Assembly (NCBI GenBank): GCA_964472785.1
Contig: CAYYMH010000003.1
Span: 78,049 to 142,048, forward strand
Length of the DNA: 64,000 nt
Direction: 5' to 3'
Source: CAYYMH01 sp964472785
GTDB lineage: Bacteria > Zhuqueibacterota > Zhuqueibacteria > Thermofontimicrobiales > Thermofontimicrobiaceae
In this document: piece after piece, positions 36,138 through 45,000 of the stretch
Layout: each line of letters opens with the position of its first letter
Position numbering within the stretch: position 1 is the first letter of the stretch
Position numbers and translations under genes: made by a program
The notes under the pieces: generated by a model
The model's input: only the letters and a program-made list of their open reading frames with translations
Told to the model about the DNA's origin: nothing
Databases searched by the model: none

Positions 36138-37054
36138 CAGCAAAAATGGAGTATTGTAAAATGAAATGTAAATTGAAAAACCGAAATATAGTTATTGAAA
36201 AATATCTTTCAGGTACAATTTCAGAAAAGCAGCGAGGCGCTTTTGACGAGCATTGCTTTAATTGTAATGAATGTTTTCAAGAAGTGATGTTCAGAGAGCA
36301 AACTGAAAATATAATTGAAACTGAAGGATATGCACTGTTAGCAGATATTAGAGAGAAAAAGCCGGCTAAAGAAAAAAAGGATTCACTAATTCCAATCTTT
36401 GGAAATATATTCTTTGGGAAGAACTGGCAAACAGTGGTTGGCTATGCAGCAGCAGCAGTGGTATTGATCAGCATTGGATTGTCGGTCATAATGGGAAATC
36501 TCCAAACAAAAGGCTCAACAATCATTTTCGATAGTGAAGTTCCGTATGAGTATGACAATTCTAGTTTGAGAAGTGCAAGTTCGCGATATGAATCAGATCA
36601 TGTTACAGAGCAATTTGTATATTTGTTCAATATGAGCATGGGCGCCTATTTGTCATGTGAATATCTTGACGCAATTGGCATGTTTAATCAGATTGAACAT
36701 CTTGCAATTAATTTGAAGAATGATTCTAAAAATCCGCAACACCTGAAATGGGTTCGTGACTATTATTTTTACCGAGGCTTAACCAATTTATCCATTTCCG
36801 TAAGTGAAAAATATATGTTAGGTAAAGAAAATAAGGCGCTATACTTGGATGGCGCGATCCGCGATTTTCAGAACGCAAGTAATTTAACTTCAATCCATAA
36901 TTTAGATAAACAGGACAGAGGATTTTATTTTCTCGGCTTTAGCCTTAAATTGGATAATGAAAACAAAGCCGCATTGGAGGTTTTGCAAAAAATTGATCCG
37001 AATGGTCAATTTTATGAAAAAAGCCAGCAATTAATTCAGGAATTATCTAAATAG
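36134..37054 (+). CDS. Membrane anti-sigma factor with zinc motif and extracytoplasmic TPR-like domain
   Basis: 306-residue single-pass membrane protein. The N-terminal cytoplasmic part has the anti-sigma HX3CX2C motif in EHCFNCNECF near residues 39-48. One transmembrane helix follows at about 100-120 (VVGYAAAAVVLISIGLSVIM). The remaining 185 residues are outside the cytoplasm and contain helix pairs resembling TPR repeats (YYFYRGLTNLSISVSEKY; GFYFLGFSLKLDNENKAALE). It should hold the adjacent ECF sigma factor inactive until the outer part is sensed or cut. The start overlaps the sigma gene. ATG 36161, with GGAG 9 bases upstream, is an alternative start that keeps all motifs. Confidence 0.82.
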   Translation: MTAKMEYCKMKCKLKNRNIVIEKYLSGTISEKQRGAFDEHCFNCNECFQEVMFREQTENIIETEGYALLADIREKKPAKEKKDSLIPIFGNIFFGKNWQTVVGYAAAAVVLISIGLSVIMGNLQTKGSTIIFDSEVPYEYDNSSLRSASSRYESDHVTEQFVYLFNMSMGAYLSCEYLDAIGMFNQIEHLAINLKNDSKNPQHLKWVRDYYFYRGLTNLSISVSEKYMLGKENKALYLDGAIRDFQNASNLTSIHNLDKQDRGFYFLGFSLKLDNENKAALEVLQKIDPNGQFYEKSQQLIQELSK

Positions 37055-37263
37055 TAACCTCCTACTCTTAATGTAAATTACCTCGTTAAAAATTTGACAT
37101 TGTATATATATCAAATTCCGTTCTAAATCTCAACTGATATTTTTCATTCGAAAATTGTTAAAGTGTAATGACATGTACAAGTAAGTTTCAGAAGAGTATA
37201 AATTGACTTGCTCAGTACGTTTTGCTATGGGTTAAAAAATTGAGCGGAACCTAATGTTATAAA

Positions 37264-37319
37264 TTTACCTTTGACCCAGTTTGGCATTTTTTGTTATTAA
37301 CATAACGGTCAAAGGTAAA
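37264..37319. repeat. 13-bp perfect inverted repeat, 30-nt loop
   Basis: TTTACCTTTGACC at 37264-37276 pairs perfectly with GGTCAAAGGTAAA at 37307-37319. It may be a long-loop terminator of the sigma operon or a protein-binding site; no T-run follows. Confidence 0.65.
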
Positions 37320-37507
37320 ATTGTATATGAAGTTGGTTAATGAGCAGAACATCAAAGTAGAAAAAAGTTAGTAATAATAGAATATAAAATTAAATTAATA
37401 TATAAAATAATTATTTAAGTCATAATAATATAACATAGATAATAAAAAATAAAAATGAATTTTAATAAAACAGTTTTTATAAAATAAAACGGATATAATG
37501 AGGATAA

Positions 37508-37666
37508 TTAATAAAAAAGATTCGATCTTACCTTGCGCCATTTGCCTTCAATTGCAAAATATACCCACTTTTCATGATTGTGCGAGGATTTTTCATCTGA
37601 ATTTTTTCGTAGGTTTTTCATGTTGTCATCTATCATATTCTTCTCCATCACAAAACTCACTCTCAT
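37508..37666 (-). CDS. Small 52-residue protein, unknown
   Basis: Below the usual length cut-off but well supported. On the minus strand an AGGAGG lies 4 bases before ATG 37666, and a TTGACA promoter lies 64 bp upstream. The product is charged and hydrophilic: it begins MRVSFVMEKNMIDDN, has a Lys/Asp/Glu/His-rich middle (NSDEKSSHNHEK), and ends with WVYFAIEGKWRKVRSNLFY, which looks like a short beta-hairpin. No signal or membrane segment is present. It is the only minus-strand gene in the sigma/CHAT region and points away from the CHAT gene. I do not recognise a family; a small regulator or a domestication relic are both possible. Confidence 0.55.
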   Translation of the reverse strand: MRVSFVMEKNMIDDNMKNLRKNSDEKSSHNHEKWVYFAIEGKWRKVRSNLFY

Positions 37667-37705
37667 TTTTCCTCCTGTCTGACCTTAAGTTGTGCGTATT
37701 AAATT

Positions 37706-37735
37706 ATCTTAGATGCTATTGTTATTTTTTGTCAA
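37706..37735 (-). promoter_or_regulatory. Promoter of the small minus-strand gene
   Basis: On the minus strand TTGACA (37735-37730), an 18-bp spacer and TAAGAT (37711-37706), with ATG 40 bp downstream at 37666. A following TAATTTAAT stretch adds an AT-rich start region. Confidence 0.5.
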
Positions 37736-38069
37736 CGCTGTACTATATAATTAGAACAAAGGTCAAAAATATTGAAAAAATTTTTAACTTTTTTCAAAAT
37801 AAAATTCAAATTGTAAAGAAATACTTTCAGAATCTAATATAAATTAATGAAAGATGAAGGTTTATGAGTGTTATCTGGTAAAAAGTATTAGGTGTTAAGA
37901 AAATAAATTGATTAATTAATTAAAAAATAGGGAGATATGATCATGTGAAAAGAGAGATATTAAATAAATGTTGAAAATATGTGAATTTGGTATTAAGTTT
38001 GCATATATAAAGTAAAAAGCAACAAAATGTTAATAAATTATTAATTAAACTAATTTGGAGGAAAAAGTC

Positions 38070-38184
38070 ATGAATAAGCTATTCGTCGTATTATTTGTTT
38101 CCGCCATGGTCAGCCTGGGAGTCACCTTTCCGGGACTGATGAGCAATCACCCCGATTCGCCGATTGCGCCTTTTGATGAAGAAG
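38070..38184 (+). CDS. Short exported peptide, interrupted by an assembly gap
   Basis: The first 38 residues are readable before the N-run. GGAGG lies 8 bases before ATG 38070. A basic start (MNKL) and a hydrophobic stretch (FVVLFVSAMVSLGVTF) form a signal peptide or membrane anchor, followed by PGLMSNHPDSP and an acidic DEE. The 3' end is lost in the gap; sequence right after it soon reaches a terminator-like inverted repeat, so the protein is probably short, unless the gap is much larger than 100 bases. The coding segment is visibly more GC-rich than its flanks. It lies between an ECF sigma/anti-sigma pair and a TPR-CHAT protease-like gene and could be a signal or substrate in that system, which is speculation. 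Confidence 0.6.
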
Positions 38185-38284
38185 NNNNNNNNNNNNNNNN
38201 NNNNNNNNNNNNNNNNNNNNNNNNNNNNNNNNNNNNNNNNNNNNNNNNNNNNNNNNNNNNNNNNNNNNNNNNNNNNNNNNNNNN
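38185..38284. other. Assembly gap, 100 N
   Basis: Exactly 100 N, the conventional placeholder for a gap of unknown size. Unlike the second gap, the flanks share no visible duplication, so real sequence is probably missing. Confidence 0.95.
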
Positions 38285-38290
38285 TTTTAG

Positions 38291-38387
38291 AAAGCCAGAA
38301 CCATCCGAAAATTTTTAGAGATTTGGTCGATTAATTTTGGATTAGCAGTGAGATAATATGTGATTAATAAATGGTTCTGGCTTTTTT
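38291..38387 (+). terminator. Inverted repeat with T-run, probable terminator
   Basis: AAAGCCAGAACCAT (38291-38304) pairs perfectly with ATGGTTCTGGCTTT (38371-38384), and a run of six T ends at 38387. The 66-nt loop is unusually long for a simple terminator. It would end the transcript of the short exported peptide. Confidence 0.6.
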
Positions 38388-38511
38388 ATTAGGTGAATAC
38401 AATTTCTTTCCCGCTCCATTTTTGAAATGGAACTTACTTAACTCAACAGCATTAAAATTAAACACATAATAACAACGAAACTAAGAAGAGATTAATGCAA
38501 ATTTTACACTG

Positions 38512-41500
38512 ATGAGTAAAAATTATTTGATTAAAAAAACCATATTTTTTTTTATTGTGGTAGCATTTTACAGCCATTTTAACCTCTTGTGTGTTTTTGC
38601 TCAAGATATTAAATATACTGATAAAAAAGTTTATAATGCATATTTTGATTTATTAAAAGACATCTCTGCACTATCTTCTAAAGAGCAAATTAATGTCTTA
38701 GATCAATTTATGAAAAAGCAACCACATTTTGATTATACCTATCAGCAGATTTTAGATTTATACCGAATCAAAGATGATATTGATGATGCACAGATTTATT
38801 TCGAAAGTTTAATAGAGGAAGATAAATATCGCTTAAATGCCCATTGGATGTTAGCAGAGATCTTTCATGCAAAAGGCAACATTGATAAATCCCTTCATGC
38901 GTACAAAACCGCCCTCAAATCCGAGCATATTTCTTTTCGGCTTATTGAGGATTTTTTAAAATTTTGCAGAGCGCAAGATATTGTAATTTATATTGATGAT
39001 CTGAAAAACATGGGGGTTAGTGCAAAATATGATCTTATTTTAGAAGCGTTGATTAAATATGTCAATGAAAACTACATGGATACAATCAATTTATTGAAGC
39101 AGTTTGATTTTCGAAAATTTAGGATCGAAATATTGTATTCCATATTTGGAAACAGTTATCAAAAATTAAAAGAATTTGAAAAAGCTGAGTCTATTTATTA
39201 TGAAGGATTAAAATTAGCTAGAGAAAACGGAAATACTGTATATGAAATTCGATTTCTAATAAATATAGCGAGTGTTTATTTTTACCAAGGAAAAGTACAA
39301 AAATCTTTTAAATGTTACAATGAAGTAATTCCAATAGCCGAGTCAATTAATGATTATTATTCGCTATTGTTGATACTTGGGAATCGAGGTCTTATTTATA
39401 AAAAATTTGGTAAGTATGAACTAGCTAAAGAGGATTTTAAAAATGCTCGTTATTATGCCAAGTTGGTTCTAGATGTAGAATCAGCCGCCAAAAATGGTTA
39501 TAGATATGCTCAAATGCTTTACTTCTTGAGAAATTTTAACGGTGCAATTTCAGTTTATGATGAAGCAGAACGATATGCTGAACAAGCTCAAGACACTGTT
39601 TTGCAATTTCGCATTAAAATTGGTAGAGGGGATATTTATGGTTATTTAAACCAAAACGATTTAGCAGCTAAAGTCTTTTCCGATGCGTACAATCTTGCCA
39701 AAGAAGCAAACTTATCTGATCAACAGCACACTGCTAAAGTTCATCTTGCTAATATCATGGTTCGTAACAAGCAATATGATAATGCCAGAAAGATATTTCT
39801 CAATTTTATTGATTATATAAAAAAGTCTGATCCACGCAGATATGAACGTGAAGCTACATATTGGTTTTGGAAGCTGGCACAAACCTACCATGATCAACAT
39901 AAATATCACGATGCCAAATTCTATTTAACTAAAGCGATGAATTTTGCAAAGGAACGAGGTCAAAAAAGTTATTACCAATGGGCTGTTTTGAGTTTAGCAG
40001 AGACGAACGTTAAAATTGGAAAAATTGACGAGGCAATGAGATGGTATCAAGAATCGTTAGCTCACGCACAATCTGAAGGAAAACAGTCTCAATTATCAGA
40101 AATTTATCTGGGAATGGGAAACGCGTATCTTACGGCAGGTCAATTAGACGATGCGATTCATTATTATAAACAGTCGATTGCCATTATTGAGAAATTGAGG
40201 CATGAACTGATAGTGGATCAGTTCAAAATCGGCTATTTGAGTGACGAATATGAAGTCTATGAGAATTTAGTGCACTGCTATTTTCAGAAATATTTAAAAA
40301 CATCAGATACCGATTTGTTAGATAGTCTTTTTTATTTCGATCAAATGGTGCGAAGTCGTTCTTTGCAGGAATTAAAATTTCGAAATAAAGAAACGTTAGA
40401 CAAAAGTAAATTTGTATTCGAAAATTATCAACAAGCCATCGAAAATCTGAAAAATGAGCAGCGTAAACTTCGTATGCATAGCAACGAGTTAGATACTGCT
40501 GCTTTAAAAAAGCAAATGATAAAATTGGAAGCAGCAAAATATTCGTTGCTCGAGCAAAGACTGAGATTAGTGAATCAAAATTCTGCAGATGCTGATCCAC
40601 CTAAAATGGATACCTGTCCATTGCAAATAGCAATGAAAAACTTACACGAAGCAAAGACCGGTCTGTTACTTTACCATATATCGAACCGAAGTGCTTTTGT
40701 GTTGGCGGTTGCTAATAACAAAGTTCGAATTTTACCATTGAAAGCGGATCTATCCATTCTCAAATCTTCCACCGATTCATTAATGAATCCGTTTCATGCA
40801 GTTGAGAAATACCAGTTGGAGAATCTGCCTTTTCGAGCAGACATTGCTTTTCGTTTGTATCAATATTTAATTCAGCCTGTTGAAAAAGTTATCGATTTAC
40901 CGGAAGAGCTCATCGTTGTCTCCGATCCCGTACTTATCAATGTACCTTTCGAGATGTTACTGTCAGAGAAGCCAAAACAAAGTGTTTATACCCCGACTCA
41001 ATTACCTGACTATTTTGAAAAATTATTATTGAAACGCTATGCGTTTCTTTATGCGCCCACAACAACGATTTTAAAAAATAAAAGTGAACCGATTGCAGCG
41101 AATCCGAATTGCCTCATTTTTTCAAATCCATTTGAATTTGACAGTGAAAAGTCTTTTGCATTAAGAGATTTAACAATATTAACAGGTTGGCAACTTACAC
41201 CTCTTCCTTTTGCAGAGAAAGAAACAAATAACATTGATAAGATATTTAAAAAGTCTGCTGTTTATGAGCACGGTCAGGCAACGGAAGAGAAATTTTTTGA
41301 ACTGGCTAAAAATAATCAAGTGATACATTTGGCGACACACGGTTTTGTCGATTTGACTTTTGATGCATTTTCAGGAGTAGTTTTGGCGGTCGAAAATGAT
41401 TCCACAAATGACGGATTTTTGTTGGGTTACGAGATCTCCGATTTGGATTTGGACTGCGATTTGCTTACGTTGAGTGCCTGCGAAACCGGCAGAGGAAAAG

Positions 41501-41877
41501 TGATTGCCGGAGAAGGTGTACTTGGATTGCCGCGATTATTTTTCGGAGCTGGTGCGAATCGGGTATTGATGACGTTGTGGCGCGTGGATGATAAATATAC
41601 TTCGGAATTAATGCCTCAGTTTTACCGTAAACTTTTTAAAAATAGACAATCAATCTCAACAGCATTGGCTGATACAAAATTGGAGTTGATGAAAAGCAGT
41701 AATAGTGATTTTTATTATCAACATCCATTTTTTTGGGCGGCGTTTTGTTTGTACGGTGAGCCGGGCCATGTTGAGAAATCGCCGCTGCCATTTAATATGA
41801 CATACCTGCTCTCGTTTGTCATAGTCAGTCTTATCCTTGCCTCCCTCTATTATCTGAAAAGACGAAAATCCAATTAA
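38512..41877 (+). CDS. Membrane-anchored TPR-CHAT (caspase-like) protein
   Basis: 1121-residue exported protein. An N-terminal hydrophobic segment (TIFFFIVVAFY, ending VFAQD) is a signal peptide. About 500 residues of TPR-like helix pairs follow (for example YEIRFLINIASVYFYQGKVQ, EIYLGMGNAYLTAGQLDDA), then a coiled-coil stretch near 635-690. The C-terminal CHAT domain (about 710-1085) belongs to the caspase/separase clan, with catalytic His943 in LATHGF and Cys990 in LSACETGRG both present. A last transmembrane helix (LLSFVIVSLILASLYYL) and a basic tail (KRRKSN) anchor it, with the protease facing outwards. CHAT domains are known or predicted Cys endopeptidases. The nearby anti-sigma factor exposes a domain on the same side, making regulated cleavage plausible but unproven. 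RBS is weak. Confidence 0.9.
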   Translation: MSKNYLIKKTIFFFIVVAFYSHFNLLCVFAQDIKYTDKKVYNAYFDLLKDISALSSKEQINVLDQFMKKQPHFDYTYQQILDLYRIKDDIDDAQIYFESLIEEDKYRLNAHWMLAEIFHAKGNIDKSLHAYKTALKSEHISFRLIEDFLKFCRAQDIVIYIDDLKNMGVSAKYDLILEALIKYVNENYMDTINLLKQFDFRKFRIEILYSIFGNSYQKLKEFEKAESIYYEGLKLARENGNTVYEIRFLINIASVYFYQGKVQKSFKCYNEVIPIAESINDYYSLLLILGNRGLIYKKFGKYELAKEDFKNARYYAKLVLDVESAAKNGYRYAQMLYFLRNFNGAISVYDEAERYAEQAQDTVLQFRIKIGRGDIYGYLNQNDLAAKVFSDAYNLAKEANLSDQQHTAKVHLANIMVRNKQYDNARKIFLNFIDYIKKSDPRRYEREATYWFWKLAQTYHDQHKYHDAKFYLTKAMNFAKERGQKSYYQWAVLSLAETNVKIGKIDEAMRWYQESLAHAQSEGKQSQLSEIYLGMGNAYLTAGQLDDAIHYYKQSIAIIEKLRHELIVDQFKIGYLSDEYEVYENLVHCYFQKYLKTSDTDLLDSLFYFDQMVRSRSLQELKFRNKETLDKSKFVFENYQQAIENLKNEQRKLRMHSNELDTAALKKQMIKLEAAKYSLLEQRLRLVNQNSADADPPKMDTCPLQIAMKNLHEAKTGLLLYHISNRSAFVLAVANNKVRILPLKADLSILKSSTDSLMNPFHAVEKYQLENLPFRADIAFRLYQYLIQPVEKVIDLPEELIVVSDPVLINVPFEMLLSEKPKQSVYTPTQLPDYFEKLLLKRYAFLYAPTTTILKNKSEPIAANPNCLIFSNPFEFDSEKSFALRDLTILTGWQLTPLPFAEKETNNIDKIFKKSAVYEHGQATEEKFFELAKNNQVIHLATHGFVDLTFDAFSGVVLAVENDSTNDGFLLGYEISDLDLDCDLLTLSACETGRGKVIAGEGVLGLPRLFFGAGANRVLMTLWRVDDKYTSELMPQFYRKLFKNRQSISTALADTKLELMKSSNSDFYYQHPFFWAAFCLYGEPGHVEKSPLPFNMTYLLSFVIVSLILASLYYLKRRKSN

Positions 41878-41953
41878 TTGTTTATCACTACACTTCCGAA
41901 ATCAATATTGATTTTCCATTTTTTGATAAATAACTTTAATGTCATATAATTAG

Positions 41954-41981
41954 TTGACTTTTCTATTTTTTTTCGTATATT
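41954..41981 (+). promoter_or_regulatory. Putative promoter of the alpha-2-macroglobulin gene
   Basis: TTGACT at 41954-41959, a 16-bp spacer and TATATT at 41976-41981, about 100 bp before ATG 42084. Confidence 0.5.
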
Positions 41982-42083
41982 AGAGTCAGATTTACGTCAT
42001 ACTGAAATCAAATTTTTTCCCTCCACAGTCAATAAACAATATTAAAATGCTTCACACGATTTATCAAAAAAATGAGGTTCAAT

Positions 42084-45000
42084 ATGGAAAATAAAACTGA
42101 CAAAAATGTGCTTTCCCAAATTAGAGAAAAGTTCAGCCTGCCTTATTTAATTATCACGATACTCGTATTGATTATTTTTATTGGAGCAATTTATTTTCTC
42201 GCTCAGGAGAAAAAAGATACCGTTTCGATTGAGTTGTTTACTCCTCTCGGCGAGGTACCCCAGACCACCAATATCACTGTGACGTTTTCAAAATCGGTAG
42301 TTGGCGATTCGATGGTAAATAAGTGGCTGGACAAAGCTGCCATTGGTCTCAAACCTGAGATTCCGGGTAAATTTCAGTGGATATCCCGGGATAAAATCCG
42401 TTTCTATCCGGACGTTATGCTGGCACCATCGACCGAATACACCGCGGAAGTAGCTGTTTCAATTGCCGGTAAATATGATTATGCGCTCAAAGGTGATCGC
42501 CGATTCCAATTTTATACCCAGCGGTTTCGTGTGAATAGCGCTTCTTTGTCAATAGAATATCTGGCGGATGAGGAAAATACGGTCCGATTGTTGGCAACTA
42601 TTGAATTCAACTACGTCGTTACTCCTGACGAAGCCATTAAAAATATATCGATCCAATATGCGGACGGTGGCAAAATTCCGTTTAAACTTCTCACCACTGC
42701 GCCCAATAGCATCATTGCCCTTGAATCTGAAAAATTTCAAAGAGGAGACGAGGACAAAGAAATCGTTTTAAAAGTCTCTGCTGGAATGATGCCTCAAAAT
42801 GGGAATATGGGTTTGGAACGGGATTTTATCAAACCGATGGTGATGCCGAAAGAGCAGGATTTAAAAGTAGAGCGTTTGATCCCGGTGCGCGATGGTCCGA
42901 AAACAAGACACATCAGAATTCAATTCAACATGCCGCTCAAAGTGGAAAAAGCCGATCAGTTTATTTCAATCGATCCTCAATTGGGATTCAAACTCACATC
43001 CTCGCATCACTATTTAGACTTGCGGGGTGACTTTGACGTTGAAAAAAGTTACACCGTGTCTATCCGTGAGGGACTTCAGGCGATTGATGGTTCGACTCTA
43101 AAAAAGAATTTTACCAGTACCATTACATTTCGAAAAGAAAATATTCCGCCACAGGTTGATTTTATCGGAGAAGGCTATTTTCTCACCAGAAGCGGGCAAT
43201 TAAATTTAGGAATTTCGACGATCAATGTGGATCAGGTAACGATCGAGATTGATAAGGTGTATTCCAATAATCTGATTTATCTGCTCAATCAGCATAATAT
43301 TTCCGGCAGCCATGGCTATTACTGGTACGATATTCAATCTCTGGGAAAAGAAATTCATCGCTCTGAAATGGTTCTGCAAAAGCTAACGAATGAGGAAGTC
43401 ATTACACCTTTCAATATTAGGGAATATTTAAAAGATGAGAGAAGCGGTATCTTTAACATCACCGTTCGTAGCAGCCGGGAACGCTGGATCAGAGCTTCCA
43501 AGTGGGTGATGGCAACCGACCTGGGAATAATTGCCAAGCGTGCGGGCAATGATATGTGGGTTTGGGTCAATTCGTTGACGTCGCTCGATCCGTTGGCAAA
43601 TGTCGAAATAAAACTGTTCAGCAAAAACAACCAGCAACTTATGACAAGCACTACTGATGAAAACGGCATCGCGATATTTGAATCAGTGACTGATTTTGAG
43701 GAAGAATTTGCTCCTTACTTAATCACTGCTGCGTCTGGCGAAGATATGAGTTTCCTGGAACTGACGCGTCGTGAAATTTCCGTGTCAGATTTTGAAGTGG
43801 AAGGCGATCCGTATTTGGAACATGGCTACGATGCGTATCTGTATCCGGAACGCGGTATTTACCGTCCCGGTGAAACAGCCCATTTGGCAGGTGTGGTTCG
43901 GGGGGAAAACATAAGCGTTCCGAAATCTTTTCCTGTGATTTTGCAATTGAAAGATCCGGAAAATAAAATAATTGAAGAGCAACGCGGCAGACTAAATGAG
44001 CAGGGTGCTGTCGAATTTTCCTGGGCAATTCCCGATTATGCGAAGACCGGGACGTATGCGGCAATTTTGCTGATCGGTGAATCCGAGGAGATCGGCCGAA
44101 CCGAATTAAATGTGGAGGAATTTATCCCGGATCGAATGAAGGTTAAATTGGCGACGAATAATGATGCTTATAAAGCAGGCGAACAGATAAGTATTGAGGT
44201 GAAAGCAGTCACACTTTTTGGGCCTCCTGCTGCCAGTCGTCAGGTTGAGGCTGATGTCGAGATTGAAGGATTTCCGTTTTCTCCGTCAAAATGGAGTTCT
44301 TTTGACTTCGTTGATGATAAGAAGTCATTTACTACACAACGTCACGATTTGGGAGAACAGGTATTGGATGAACAAGGATTTTATCAATACACTTTTGACC
44401 TTCCCGAAAATATCGAAGCGCCGTCTTCGCTCCGCGGAATCATTTCGGCAACAGTTCTGGAGCCCGGTGGACGCGGTGTGAGCGCTTACCGAAGTGTGAT
44501 AATTCATCCCTACGATTCTTACGTCGGATTGCGAAAAGCGAAGGAGGGTTATGCCCAGCCGAACCGCGATTACGAAATCGAATTTATTTGTTTAAGTCCA
44601 ACCGAAGAATTTCTTTCTGGGCATCAGATTGAAATATCGTTGTATCGAATCTACTGGCATTCGATCTTGAAGAAGGTTACTCGTAATGGTCGGTATGAGT
44701 ATGTTTCCGAAAAAGTAGCGGATTTGATTCAGCGAAAAATAATTGAATCCAAAAGCGAAGTCAGCTCTTTTGTCGTTCGTCCTGAGGAGTACGGCAAGTA
44801 TGTGGTGGTCGCAAAGGACATCGGGACCAAAGCGTCTTCCTCTTTTTCATTTTACGCCAGCGGTTGGGGATATGCGCCGTGGGCAATGGATAATCCGGAT
44901 CGGATTGAAATGGATTTGGATAAACAAACTTATCTGCCCGGTGAAACGGCTGAGGTGCAAATCAAAGCGCCCTTTACCGGGAAACTTTTATTGACGGTTG

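Larger units (their letters stand above)
37055..38069. other. Long AT-rich intergenic region
   Basis: About 1 kb between the anti-sigma gene and a short exported peptide. It contains the inverted repeat at 37264-37319 and a small minus-strand gene at 37508-37666 with its own promoter (both listed separately). A plus-strand frame at 37498-37842 is the antisense shadow of that small gene and has no RBS. I see nothing else. Confidence 0.55.

Noticed and set aside
37498..37842. 114-residue plus-strand gene
   Set aside because: No RBS, odd composition, and it is antisense to a better-supported small minus-strand gene.
35544..41877. Type III-E CRISPR (gRAMP/TPR-CHAT/sigma) locus
   Set aside because: TPR-CHAT and an ECF sigma factor are present, but there is no Cas7-11-like protein, no Cas1/Cas2 and no repeat-spacer array, and the CHAT protein is exported and membrane-anchored.
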